NCBI GenBank assembly: GCA_002439585.1
Contig: DJOF01000018.1
Coordinates: forward strand, 87,212 to 151,211
Direction: 5' to 3'
DNA length: 64,000 bases
Source of the DNA: Bacteroidales bacterium UBA6445
GTDB taxonomy: Bacteria; Bacteroidota; Bacteroidia; Bacteroidales; UBA932
This document shows, piece by piece, positions 36,684 through 45,467 of the stretch. Under the pieces are notes generated by a model. That model saw only the letters and a program-made list of their open reading frames with translations. It ran no database searches and had not been told where the DNA came from. Both the position numbers and the translations under genes were made by a program. Every line of letters starts with the position of its first letter. The stretch's first letter is position 1.

Positions 36684-37349
36684 ATGCAAAAGCAAAACGA
36701 AAAGTCGGAGAAAGAGTTCTCGGAAGAGAGCAGAAAGGTCGGCAACAAGATAGAGAAAGAAAAGGTTAATTCAGATGAAGGTGGTAATGCTGCTGGTGAG
36801 AGAGAACATTCAGACAATGAATGCCATTCTGACAAGTGCGGGTGTTCCCATCATGATGATAAGGCGTGTGAGGAGTTGAAGGCTAGATGCAAGTCTCTTG
36901 AAGAAGAGAAGAAATCTTTGGAGTCGAAGCTTGCAAAGGAGAAGGACGATTATATCCGTCTTCTTGCAGAGTTTCAGACTTTCCGTAATAGGACAAATGA
37001 GCAGAAGAAAGAGATAGAAAGCACTGCCTCTGCAGATACTATTAAAGGCCTTCTTCCGGTTTTGGATGACTGCGAGAAAGCAATGGATATGCTTCGAGGT
37101 TCGGCAGATGAAGCCGCAAAGGAAGGTACGGGGCTGATATACAGTAAGCTACTCAAGTATCTTAAGTCCAAGGGATTGGAGCCTATCGAAGCGAAAGGTA
37201 AGAAATTCGATACTGAATTTCATGAGGCAGTTGCGCAGGTCCCTGTCTCTGACAAGGACAAGAAAGGGCATGTGTTTGATGTGGTTGAGACCGGTTATAC
37301 CTATGGAGGCAAGATTCTTAGGTATGCAAAGGTTGTAGTTGGAATCTAA
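36684..37349 (+). CDS. grpE: Nucleotide exchange factor GrpE
   Basis: Exchanges ADP for ATP on DnaK. 221 residues, longer than the usual about 190. The long dimerisation helix (about residues 60-110) precedes the beta-wing domain with LLPVLDDCEKAM, FDTEFHEAVAQVPV and GYTYGGKILRYAKVVV. The N-terminal tail carries an unusual Cys/His cluster, CHSDKCGCSHHDDKAC (residues 47-62), that could bind metal. The start at 36684 follows a plain 150-bp gap in which I see no clear promoter. dnaJ follows 13 bp later; dnaK is not in the window. Confidence 0.95.
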   Translation: MQKQNEKSEKEFSEESRKVGNKIEKEKVNSDEGGNAAGEREHSDNECHSDKCGCSHHDDKACEELKARCKSLEEEKKSLESKLAKEKDDYIRLLAEFQTFRNRTNEQKKEIESTASADTIKGLLPVLDDCEKAMDMLRGSADEAAKEGTGLIYSKLLKYLKSKGLEPIEAKGKKFDTEFHEAVAQVPVSDKDKKGHVFDVVETGYTYGGKILRYAKVVVGI

Positions 37350-37362
37350 GGGAGTCGTAGAT

Positions 37363-38559
37363 ATGGCAGAGAAAAGAGATTATTATGAAGTCCTTGGAGT
37401 GGATAAGAATGCGTCTGAGGACGATATAAAGTCCGCCTACAGGAAACTTGCCTTGAAATGGCATCCTGACAGGTGGGTAAGTGGCACTGATGCCGAGAAG
37501 AAGACGGCCGAAGAGAAATTCAAGGAGGCTTCAGAGGCTTACAGTGTGTTGAGCGACAAAGACAAGAGGGCAAAGTACGATCAGTTTGGACATGCAGGAG
37601 TTGACGGAAGTGCCGGCCCTGACTTTAGTGGGGGCTTCGGCAACCTAGATGATCTGCTGAATAATCTTTTCGGCGGCCGCAACCCGTTCGGAGGATTCAG
37701 CGGTTTCGGAGGATTCGGTGGCTTCGGCTCTAGTAGAGGTGCTTCTGCACAGTCTCGTCCGGTCATGAGAGGCCGTGACATCCGTACAAAGGTCCGTCTT
37801 ACATTGGAAGAGATAGCTACTGGAGTTGAGAAGGAAGTTACAATCGTCCGTAACGAACAGTGTCCGGATTGCGGTGGCAAAGGGACTCGCAATGCTTCGG
37901 ATGTGAAACCTTGTCCTGTATGTCACGGCACTGGCCAAGAACAGAGAGTGGTCAACAGTATCTTCGGTCAGACTGTCACATATACGACATGCTCCCGTTG
38001 CGGAGGCACAGGAGAGATTGTTACCAATCCTTGCCCTTCCTGCAGTGGAACTGGAGTGATCCGTAAGAAAGCGACAATAAAAGTCAAGATTCCTGCAGGT
38101 GTAGAAGACGGGATGCAGATAACAATTCGTGGCGAGGGACATGCGGCAAAAGCAGGCGGGATCAATGGCGACCTTCTTGTGGTGATCGAGGAGATACCTC
38201 ATTCCCAACTCAAGAGAGAGGGGATGAATCTCTACTATACTAAGATTATTTCAGTGATGGATGCCATACTCGGTTGTGAAGTGACGATACCTTGTCTGGA
38301 CGGGAACTATAAGGTTAAGGTAGATCCCGGTACCCAATCGGGAACTGTCGTACGTCTGAAAGGCCGCGGACTTCCAGCTGTCAAAGGTTATGGTACCGGA
38401 GTCGGAGACTTATATGTAAAGTATCTGGTATGGATACCTAAGAAGCTCAGGAGTAGTGAGAAAGAGACTCTTGAAAGTCTCAGATACAGTGATACGTTTA
38501 CCCCGGATCCAAGTCGAGAGGACCGCTACTTATTCGATAAGATGAAAGAAAATTTCTAA
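37363..38559 (+). CDS. dnaJ: Molecular chaperone DnaJ (Hsp40, type I)
   Basis: Co-chaperone that delivers substrates to DnaK and stimulates its ATPase. 398 residues: J domain with HPD at about residue 35, Gly/Phe-rich segment (about 75-130), four zinc-binding repeats CPDCGGKG, CPVCHGTG, CSRCGGTG and CPSCSGTG, and C-terminal substrate domains. Start at 37363 (MAEKRDYYEVLG) is the conserved one; an in-frame upstream start overlaps grpE. Forms an operon with grpE. Confidence 0.97.
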   Translation: MAEKRDYYEVLGVDKNASEDDIKSAYRKLALKWHPDRWVSGTDAEKKTAEEKFKEASEAYSVLSDKDKRAKYDQFGHAGVDGSAGPDFSGGFGNLDDLLNNLFGGRNPFGGFSGFGGFGGFGSSRGASAQSRPVMRGRDIRTKVRLTLEEIATGVEKEVTIVRNEQCPDCGGKGTRNASDVKPCPVCHGTGQEQRVVNSIFGQTVTYTTCSRCGGTGEIVTNPCPSCSGTGVIRKKATIKVKIPAGVEDGMQITIRGEGHAAKAGGINGDLLVVIEEIPHSQLKREGMNLYYTKIISVMDAILGCEVTIPCLDGNYKVKVDPGTQSGTVVRLKGRGLPAVKGYGTGVGDLYVKYLVWIPKKLRSSEKETLESLRYSDTFTPDPSREDRYLFDKMKENF

Positions 38560-38563
38560 AAAG

Positions 38564-38594
38564 TTTGCGGTTTAGGATTTTATTGGTAAATTTG
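38564..38594 (+). promoter_or_regulatory. Promoter of rplS
   Basis: TTTG at 38564-38567 and TAAATTTG at 38587-38594 are spaced exactly 19 bp apart, the best match in this window to the Bacteroidota vegetative promoter. The leader to the rplS ATG would be about 68 nt. Confidence 0.75.
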
Positions 38595-38667
38595 CAGTCC
38601 TATTAACGAGGCAACCTCTTACGATCGTTGTATTTTGTAGTAATGTTGCGCTAATTTAGTTTTAGAG

Positions 38668-39075
38668 ATGGAATTGATCAAAATCGTAGATCAGGCTTTT
38701 GCTAACGAGAAAGTCGCTACATATCCTAAGTTCAAGGGTGGTGATACAATCACAGTTACCTACAGGATCAAAGAGGGAGACAAAGAAAGACTCCAGAAGT
38801 TCAGAGGCGTAGTCATACAGATAAGCGGTGCTACACCTTACACAAAGACTTTCACAGTGCGTAAGATCGCAAGTGGTGTTGGGGTTGAGAGGATTTTCCC
38901 ATTTCAGTCACCTTTTATTGACTCGATAGAACTCAACAAAGTCGGCAAGGTTCGTAGGGCAAGAATTTTCTACCTAAGGAATCTCTCCGGTAAGAAGGCA
39001 AGGATTAAGGAGAAGAAGCTTGTATTCCTAAAAGAGGAAGGTGCAACTCAGACTCCAGCTCCTGCTGCAAAGTAA
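38668..39075 (+). CDS. rplS: 50S ribosomal protein bL19
   Basis: Large-subunit protein at the interface with the small subunit. 135 residues, with [52 protein letters not shown] and [18 protein letters not shown], all typical. A short Pro/Ala tail extends the C-terminus. Monocistronic with its own promoter; tRNA-Arg follows 21 bp later and may be co-transcribed. Confidence 0.97.
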   Translation: MELIKIVDQAFANEKVATYPKFKGGDTITVTYRIKEGDKERLQKFRGVVIQISGATPYTKTFTVRKIASGVGVERIFPFQSPFIDSIELNKVGKVRRARIFYLRNLSGKKARIKEKKLVFLKEEGATQTPAPAAK

Positions 39076-39096
39076 TATAGAGGGTTTATCCCTTAT

Positions 39097-39170
39097 GGCC
39101 CCATAGCTTAACTGAATAGAGCATTTGACTACGGATCAAAAGGTTATAGGTTTGAATCCTATTGGGGTCA
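39097..39170 (+). tRNA. tRNA-Arg (anticodon ACG)
   Basis: 74-nt cloverleaf: acceptor GGCCCCA/TGGGGTC (one G-T pair), anticodon stem TTTGA/TCAAA with loop CTACGGA (anticodon ACG, the A expected to be deaminated to inosine by TadA), T-arm with TTTGAAT loop. Discriminator A; CCA is not encoded. It is followed directly by a long terminator stem. Confidence 0.93.
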
Positions 39171-39173
39171 CCG

Positions 39174-39208
39174 AAATCGCTGTAACTCATTGAGTTGCGG
39201 CGATTTTT
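39174..39208 (+). terminator. Terminator after tRNA-Arg
   Basis: A long stem starting AAATCGC and closing GCGATTT, about 14 bp with two G-T pairs, ends in TTTTTC. It closes the rplS/tRNA-Arg unit. Confidence 0.7.
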
Positions 39209-39241
39209 CATTTATTATGTTTTCTTGTTCTTCCTTTTGAC

Positions 39242-39272
39242 TTGCGGAATGAAGAAAGAAATGCTAAATTTG
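39242..39272 (+). promoter_or_regulatory. Candidate promoter for the organophosphate transporter
   Basis: TTG at 39242-39244 and TAAATTTG at 39265-39272 are spaced 20 bp apart. It implies a transcription start near 39278 and supports the ATG at 39291 over the in-frame ATGs at 39249 and 39261. Confidence 0.55.
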
Positions 39273-39290
39273 CTTACATATCGTAAGTTT

Positions 39291-40709
39291 ATGGCACGTT
39301 TCTTTGATCCTCCGGCACCTAAGGCTCCTGTAGAGGAGAGCAAGGTAAAGAAAGTATATAGCAGTATGCGCCTTAAGGTATTCCTTGGCGCTTTTCTCGG
39401 GTATGCGGGATATTATCTTGTGAGGAAAAATCTCTCGCTTGCTGCTCCTGGCATGATCGATGAGGGCCTTCTGGATAAGGCTGGTATCGGTATCGCCATG
39501 TCTGCAGTCTCGATTGCGTATGCTTTCAGTAAGTTCATCATGGGAAGCATATCTGATCGCTCTGATGCGCGCAAGTTCTTGTGTGTCGGACTTTTGCTTT
39601 CTTCTTTGGCGATGATTGTTGCGGGAGTCTTCCCATATAGTGCTTCATCCATGGCATTTAATGTAGCAACGGTCTTCTTCCTGATGCTTATAGTAGGATG
39701 GCTCTCTGGTATGGGTTGGCCTCCTTGCGGAAGAATCATGGCTCATTGGTTCAGCCAGAATGAGAGAAGCTTCAAGATGTCAGTGTGGAATACCTCGCAT
39801 ACATTCGGAAGCGGATCGCTCGGCCTGCTTGCAAGCCTTGGAATGACTGCAGTTGTTGCTTTCGGTGTCCCTGTCGTAGAATCATGGAGAGGAGCATTTA
39901 TCCTGCCCGCCATAGTAGCGATATTTATTGCTGCAATCTGCTGGCTTCTTATAAGGGATACTCCCCAGTCATGTGGCCTTCCATCCATAAATGACTACCG
40001 GCATGACTATTCGGGAGTAGGTTCCAGACAAGACGATACGAAGAAGATTCCTTTCCGTACCCTTTTCGTTGACTATGTGTTCAAGAACCGCCTGCTGTGG
40101 ATAATAGCATTTGCCAATGCTTTCGTGTATATGGTACGTTATGGGGTAGGGGACTGGGCTCCTATCTATCTTCAAGAAAGCGGTATGATGACCGCGGCGG
40201 AGAGCAATCTGGCGTTTTCACTGCACAATTATGCCGGGATTCTCGGCACAATCGTCTGCGGATATGTGTCAGCCCGCTTCTTCAAAGGTCGTTGTACACC
40301 TCCTAACGTAATCTTCATGATTTTGGTCCTTGCCGGGACTCTGCTTTATTGGCAGGCAGACAATGTCGCTACTCTCTTTGTTCCTGCAAGGTCTGCAGTC
40401 TATCCGATATTGTGTAAATCGCTTGTGTACTCGGCACTTATAATAGTGGGCTTCTGTATTTACGGTCCAGTCGCCATGCTTGGCATCCAGGCTGTCAATC
40501 TTGTGCCTAAGAATGCGGCAGGTACGGCGGCAGGTTTTGTCGGCCTGTTTGGCTATCTTTTCGGTGATGCTATACTCTCTAAGCTTCTTATGGGTACAGT
40601 TGCGCAGAATGCAGGATGGCATGTCACTTTCATGCTGCTAGCCTTTGCTAGTATTGCTGCAGTATTGCTATGTTCCCTTACTTGGAGAAGTGAGAAGCAG
40701 CTTGCATAG
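39291..40709 (+). CDS. glpT: MFS organophosphate:phosphate antiporter, GlpT-like
   Basis: Twelve-helix major facilitator of the OPA family, probably importing glycerol 3-phosphate in exchange for phosphate. 472 residues from the chosen start. The N-terminal KVFLGAFLGYAGYYLVRKNL with its Arg/Lys pair and MGSISDRSDARKFL (loop 2-3 MFS motif) fit GlpT/UhpT proteins. GlpT, UhpT and the sensor-like UhpC cannot be cleanly separated by eye. The start follows a promoter at 39242-39272; longer frames are possible. The next gene, a secreted phosphoesterase 25 bp on, could release the phosphorylated substrate. Confidence 0.85.
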   Translation: MARFFDPPAPKAPVEESKVKKVYSSMRLKVFLGAFLGYAGYYLVRKNLSLAAPGMIDEGLLDKAGIGIAMSAVSIAYAFSKFIMGSISDRSDARKFLCVGLLLSSLAMIVAGVFPYSASSMAFNVATVFFLMLIVGWLSGMGWPPCGRIMAHWFSQNERSFKMSVWNTSHTFGSGSLGLLASLGMTAVVAFGVPVVESWRGAFILPAIVAIFIAAICWLLIRDTPQSCGLPSINDYRHDYSGVGSRQDDTKKIPFRTLFVDYVFKNRLLWIIAFANAFVYMVRYGVGDWAPIYLQESGMMTAAESNLAFSLHNYAGILGTIVCGYVSARFFKGRCTPPNVIFMILVLAGTLLYWQADNVATLFVPARSAVYPILCKSLVYSALIIVGFCIYGPVAMLGIQAVNLVPKNAAGTAAGFVGLFGYLFGDAILSKLLMGTVAQNAGWHVTFMLLAFASIAAVLLCSLTWRSEKQLA

Positions 40710-40734
40710 GTTCGGCTTCTAAATCATATACAAT

Positions 40735-42132
40735 ATGAAGAAAAATTTCTTTGTTGTCCTTATCTTCCTTGCTTTCTGCTATGCGGCAGAGGCTAGGACA
40801 GTAAAAGGACGAGTCCACTGCGGCACTGAGAATATTGGTGGTGTCATTGTGACGGACGGAGTCAATTTCTCCCGTACTTCAGCGCGAGGCAAATTCAAAC
40901 TTGACATTGCAGATGAGGCGGAGTTTGTCTACATAGTTACCCCTTCAGGGTATTCCGCCCCTTTCAGCAGCGGCTCTCCCGAGTTCTACCGCAAGGCTGA
41001 AGGCGAGGATACTTTCGACTTTGACCTGGTCTCACTGGGAGATGGAGATTATACTATATTTGCGATCTCTGACCCACAGACCAAGCATGATAGGCATTTT
41101 GCCAAATTCTGTGCCGCCCCTCTTCAAGACATCAAGGCAAATGCCCCCAAGTATCTTCGTACAGGCCCTCTTGTCGGCATAATGCTAGGTGACATCTGCT
41201 GGGACGATACTCCGATGTTGGCAAAATACAAGAAAGAGGCTGCTTCTCTCGGCTTCCCTGTGTATGCAGTGATTGGCAACCATGACTACAACAGGAAAGT
41301 CCCATTCGGTCATTATGCAGATGATTTTAAGTCATATTTTGGTCCTCTTGACTACGCTTTCTTTGCAGGGGATGATCTAGTTATAGGTCTCAACAATATC
41401 CTTTACTCTGAGGACGGGAAATACATAGAAGGCTATGGCGAGGAAGAGCTTACATTTGTCCGCAACCTTCTTAAGCTGGTTCCGGAAGATGCGCATGTGT
41501 TAGTGGCACACCATTCTCCGATTGCCAAGAGAGGACGTGAAAAGAATACCTTTATCAAGAGCGGCGATACGTTAGTAGCCCTTTTCGGTGACAGGAAGGT
41601 GGATATGATCTCAGGACATACGCATATAATGAATAATCTTAAGATCAGTGACAGTATTGTTGACCACAATATAGGCAGTATATGCGGAGACTGGTGGTCA
41701 TCTGACTGGTGCAAGGACGGGACGCCCTCCGGTTATGCAATCTTCAGCATTGGCAAAGATGGAGTTACGCATTTCTATCGCTCGATCGGAGAGCCTGACG
41801 ACTATCAGGTAGAGATTATAGAACCCGGGGAGAGCCAGCATCATCCTGAGGCTGTCGTTGCTAATATTTGGGATTATGAAGACGGGTGGACAGTATCCTG
41901 GTTTGAGGATGGCAAGCCGATGGGCGCAATGACACAGACTGAGGACGTGTCTCCGACTACTATACGCAAGATAGGGGAGACTTATCCAGACAGCAGCAAG
42001 GTACCGAGATACAAGAGACCCCGTACCAACAATCATTATTTCATGGCCGTCCCAGATGAAGGAGTCAAGGAGGTGAAGATTGTCGTTACGAGCAAGAATG
42101 GCGAGAAATGGGAGTTTAACGTTGGTCTTTGA
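40735..42132 (+). CDS. Exported calcineurin-like metallophosphoesterase
   Basis: 465 residues: signal peptide (about 1-21), a small N-terminal beta domain (GRVHCGTENIGGVIVTDGVN), the metallophosphatase core with SDPQTKHD, GDICWDD, GNHDYN, VAHHSPI and SGHTHIMNN supplying all metal ligands, and a C-terminal beta domain. This three-part layout is a common Bacteroidota family with unknown substrates. Position right after the transporter suggests they act on the same phosphorylated compound (inference). Confidence 0.9.
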   Translation: MKKNFFVVLIFLAFCYAAEARTVKGRVHCGTENIGGVIVTDGVNFSRTSARGKFKLDIADEAEFVYIVTPSGYSAPFSSGSPEFYRKAEGEDTFDFDLVSLGDGDYTIFAISDPQTKHDRHFAKFCAAPLQDIKANAPKYLRTGPLVGIMLGDICWDDTPMLAKYKKEAASLGFPVYAVIGNHDYNRKVPFGHYADDFKSYFGPLDYAFFAGDDLVIGLNNILYSEDGKYIEGYGEEELTFVRNLLKLVPEDAHVLVAHHSPIAKRGREKNTFIKSGDTLVALFGDRKVDMISGHTHIMNNLKISDSIVDHNIGSICGDWWSSDWCKDGTPSGYAIFSIGKDGVTHFYRSIGEPDDYQVEIIEPGESQHHPEAVVANIWDYEDGWTVSWFEDGKPMGAMTQTEDVSPTTIRKIGETYPDSSKVPRYKRPRTNNHYFMAVPDEGVKEVKIVVTSKNGEKWEFNVGL

Positions 42133-42163
42133 ACTTCTTCAAAATTGTTCTAAGGTCTGACGT

Positions 42164-44035
42164 CTATAGCTTTTCTTGTAGTTCAAGCCAGCGCATCTCT
42201 TTCTCGTTGAGAAGGGCTGTCACTTCTGAGAATCGTCTTGACATCTCCTCGATCTTGTCATAAGGCAGACTGCCGGATGAGAGTTGTTGCTCGATTCCGG
42301 CTTTTTCCTTTCCGAGACTGTCCATATCGGCTTCGAGGCTTTCTACTTCTTTCTGCTCTTTCCAGGTAAGTTTAGGTTTGCGTGCCGGTCTCTGAAACGC
42401 ATCTCCTTCCGACCTCTGCTGTCTCTCACCTCCTGACCTTTGCGAGGATTCTCCTCTTTGTCCGCCTGCAGTCTGTTGCTGCGAAGATTCGGAACTTGAG
42501 GAGGTTGCTTTGCCACGTGTCTGTGCTGCAGCCCTTTTCTGCTCCTTCTCATACTCCTTTATATACTCATGGTATTCGCTGTATGAGCCGATGAAGTCCT
42601 TTACAATGCCATCTCCGCAGAATATGAACAGATGCTCTACAAGACGGTCAAGGAAATGCCTGTCATGTGATACAATTATCAGTGATCCCTTGAAGTCCTT
42701 GAGGTATTCCTCCAGGATATTGAGGGTCACGATATCCAAGTCATTGGTCGGCTCATCAAGGATCAGCAGGTTTGGATTCTGCATCAGGATTCCGAGAAGG
42801 TAAAGCCGCCTTCTCTCGCCACCGGAGAGTTTGGCTACTTTTACGTTGAACATCTCCCTGTTGAATAGGAACAGGTTGAGTAGCTTCGTGTCTCCTACAG
42901 TCTCAAGCACAGTTTGATCTTCATTGAACTTGAGTCCACTCTGGCGATAGTAGCCTATCTTTAGTGAGGCTCCGATCTCTATTGTACCTGTCATAGTCCC
43001 ATCTTCAGGGATATTTCCGGTAAGAAGATTCAAGAATGTGGATTTCCCCGTACCGTTCTTGCCTACTATGCCTACTCTCTCAAACCTTCTGAAATTGTAG
43101 GTGAAGTCCTTGAGATAGATATCGTTGCCGTATCTGAAGCTTACGTCCTTGCAGTTGATGATCTTGTTGCCGAGGCGGCTTCCGTTGTCAAGGGCTGACA
43201 TGTCAATGGACTCGTCTCGGTGGACCTGCTCTGATCTTTCCTTTAGGTCATGGAACGCGTTGATTCTGTATTTTGCCTTACCGGTTCTTGCGCATGGGGA
43301 TGCATGTATCCATTCAAGCTCTCGTCTCAGGATATTGTTTACCTTGGCCGTCTCTGCATTATAGCTATCGATTCTGGCCTGGCGTTTCTCAATGAAGTCC
43401 TCGTATCCGCCATGGTAAATGTACAGGGCTCCATGGTCGAGTTCCATCACCGTATTGCATACGTGGTCAAGGAAATACCTGTCATGCGTCACCATGAGAA
43501 GGGTGCATTTCGAGTGACTGAGGTAATTCTCAAGATACTCTATCGCTTCTATGTCAAGGTGGTTCGTTGGCTCGTCCATTATGTAGAAGTCTGCATCCTT
43601 GGCCAGCATGTCGGCCAAGGCTACGCGCTTGATCTCGCCTCCTGACAGATTGGCCATGCTCTGATCCGGGCTTAGTCCCAATGCTGTAACAAACTTCTTC
43701 ACTCTCAGCTCGTATTCAAATCTTGCCCCTTCTTCCATCTTGTCCATGCGCTCTTTGTTCGCGGCAAGGATCTGTCCCAAAATATCTGCTTTAGGGTCAA
43801 ATGAATATTCCTGTTCGAGAAATGCTATCTCGATGTGTCTCATGAAGGTGATTTTGCCGCCCGAGTCTGATTTGTCTTTACCGGCGAGGATTCTAAGAAG
43901 GGTTGATTTGCCGGCTCCGTTTGGGGCGATCAAGGCTATTTTGTCTCCTTCGTTGATGTTGAAGGAAATATGTTCAAAGAGGATTTTTTCTCCGTATGAT
44001 TTGGACAGATTTTCTGTCTGTAAGTATGATGCCAT
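42164..44035 (-). CDS. ABC-F family ATPase (Uup-like)
   Basis: Cytoplasmic ribosome-associated or DNA-linked ABC protein with two nucleotide-binding domains and no membrane part, 623 residues. First domain: Walker A APNGAGKST, signature LSGGEIKRVAL, Walker B MDEPTNHLD. Second: GKNGTGKST, LSGGERRRLYL, LDEPTNDLD. A Ser/Gln/Arg-rich linker (about 520-565) leads to a coiled-coil C-terminal domain, as in Uup. It lies 1 bp after trkA on the same strand. Confidence 0.93.
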   Translation of the reverse strand: MASYLQTENLSKSYGEKILFEHISFNINEGDKIALIAPNGAGKSTLLRILAGKDKSDSGGKITFMRHIEIAFLEQEYSFDPKADILGQILAANKERMDKMEEGARFEYELRVKKFVTALGLSPDQSMANLSGGEIKRVALADMLAKDADFYIMDEPTNHLDIEAIEYLENYLSHSKCTLLMVTHDRYFLDHVCNTVMELDHGALYIYHGGYEDFIEKRQARIDSYNAETAKVNNILRRELEWIHASPCARTGKAKYRINAFHDLKERSEQVHRDESIDMSALDNGSRLGNKIINCKDVSFRYGNDIYLKDFTYNFRRFERVGIVGKNGTGKSTFLNLLTGNIPEDGTMTGTIEIGASLKIGYYRQSGLKFNEDQTVLETVGDTKLLNLFLFNREMFNVKVAKLSGGERRRLYLLGILMQNPNLLILDEPTNDLDIVTLNILEEYLKDFKGSLIIVSHDRHFLDRLVEHLFIFCGDGIVKDFIGSYSEYHEYIKEYEKEQKRAAAQTRGKATSSSSESSQQQTAGGQRGESSQRSGGERQQRSEGDAFQRPARKPKLTWKEQKEVESLEADMDSLGKEKAGIEQQLSSGSLPYDKIEEMSRRFSEVTALLNEKEMRWLELQEKL

Positions 44036-44036
44036 T

Positions 44037-45389
44037 TTATCTGAATAATCTGTCTATCTCCTTGACTGCGTCCGGAAGCGCGAATACTTCTACCCTGTCA
44101 TAAGCCTCGATCTGAGTGTCGCCGATGGCGATGAATGAGTCATTTCCCCTGATTATACCACCTACTATGGCGTTCTTCGGAAAATCAATCTCCTTGAGCG
44201 GATGTTTTGTGATGAGGCTGTCTTTTGCAACTATATACTCCAATATCTCCGCATCCGTGCCGCTCATATATTTGACGAATCTTACTTTGTTGCTGAGTGT
44301 CATCTTGAAGATCTTTGCCGCTGTCATAAGCTTCTTGTTGATGACGGCATCCACTCCCATCTCCTCTGCAACGTGCATATATTCGATATTTTCGACTTCT
44401 GCTATTGTCCTTAACACACCGAACCGTTTGGCTACTACACAGGAAAGGATGTTGGCCTCGTCATTGGGGGTGGCAGCTACGAATGCATCGTACTCCCTGA
44501 TCTTTTCTTCAAGAAGGAAGTCGGAGTTGCGTCCGTCCCCATTGACAACGACTACGTTCTCGGCGGTACTCTCCCTTAGGGTGAGGCATTTGTCCATGTC
44601 TGGGTCGATAATCTTCACGTTGTCACAATGGTCGCATATACTGTTCGCTGTGAGTTCTCCGATTGCACTGGCTCCGAGGATCATTACGTTGCGGATCTCT
44701 ATGCTTGCCTTGCCGAGGAATGCTGTCACGGGACCTACCCCTTCTCTTGTGGTGATGATATATACAAGGTCATGGTATCTGAACTTGGTCCCAGGCCCAG
44801 GGATTATTGTGCTTTCGTTTCTTGATATGGTTATTACCCGGAAGAGATTGCCGAATGATACTGCTGCAGCGAACTCCGAGATTTTCATATCTATGACTGG
44901 GGAGTCGTCTTCAAGTTTGAATACGAGCAGCTGTAGCTTACCTCTGGCAAAATCCATTGAGTCTGAAGCTACTGTACGCTTTAGTTGCGAGGCTATCTCG
45001 GCAGCGGCGATTTTCTCCGGATAGAACAGCATGTCGACCCCCATATCTGTGAATATGTATTTGTTCTCGTATGAGGTATATTCTTCAGAGTCAATGCGGG
45101 CGCATACCTTTTTGCATCCGAGTTTCTTGGCAAGGATGGCGCTGACAATGTTTGTCTGTTGGGAAGTTCCCGGATTGACTCCTACGAAAAGGTCTGCTTC
45201 ACTGATCCCAGCCTGATTGAAGGCCTTGATCGAAGATGTCCTCCCGCATACGGTTATGACATCGGCCATGCTGCTGACTTTGGCCAACCTTTCTTCGTCA
45301 CAGTCTATTACGGTGATTTCTCCAGCACCTCCGAGCATTTTTGCAAGGTGTGAGCCGACTTCACCGGCGCCTTCTATTATGATTTTCAT
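44037..45389 (-). CDS. trkA: Trk potassium system regulatory subunit TrkA
   Basis: NAD(H)-binding peripheral subunit that gates the TrkH/TrkG potassium channel. 450 residues with two RCK units: the first starts IIIEGAGEVGSHLAKML (Rossmann glycines), the second NVMILGASAIGELTANSI, each followed by a TrkA-C domain. The membrane partner TrkH is not in this window. It is followed 1 bp later by the ABC-F gene, which looks like shared transcription, not shared function. Confidence 0.95.
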   Translation of the reverse strand: MKIIIEGAGEVGSHLAKMLGGAGEITVIDCDEERLAKVSSMADVITVCGRTSSIKAFNQAGISEADLFVGVNPGTSQQTNIVSAILAKKLGCKKVCARIDSEEYTSYENKYIFTDMGVDMLFYPEKIAAAEIASQLKRTVASDSMDFARGKLQLLVFKLEDDSPVIDMKISEFAAAVSFGNLFRVITISRNESTIIPGPGTKFRYHDLVYIITTREGVGPVTAFLGKASIEIRNVMILGASAIGELTANSICDHCDNVKIIDPDMDKCLTLRESTAENVVVVNGDGRNSDFLLEEKIREYDAFVAATPNDEANILSCVVAKRFGVLRTIAEVENIEYMHVAEEMGVDAVINKKLMTAAKIFKMTLSNKVRFVKYMSGTDAEILEYIVAKDSLITKHPLKEIDFPKNAIVGGIIRGNDSFIAIGDTQIEAYDRVEVFALPDAVKEIDRLFR

Positions 45390-45467
45390 TGTTATCCGTG
45401 TATTATTTGCCGTATTTCCGTGCTACCTTCTGCCGTCTGACTTTAGAGCCTGCTTCTTGAGTATACA

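Noticed and set aside
36539..36769. 76-codon frame upstream of grpE
   Set aside because: It overlaps the grpE N-terminus in another frame, with no conserved feature and no promoter.
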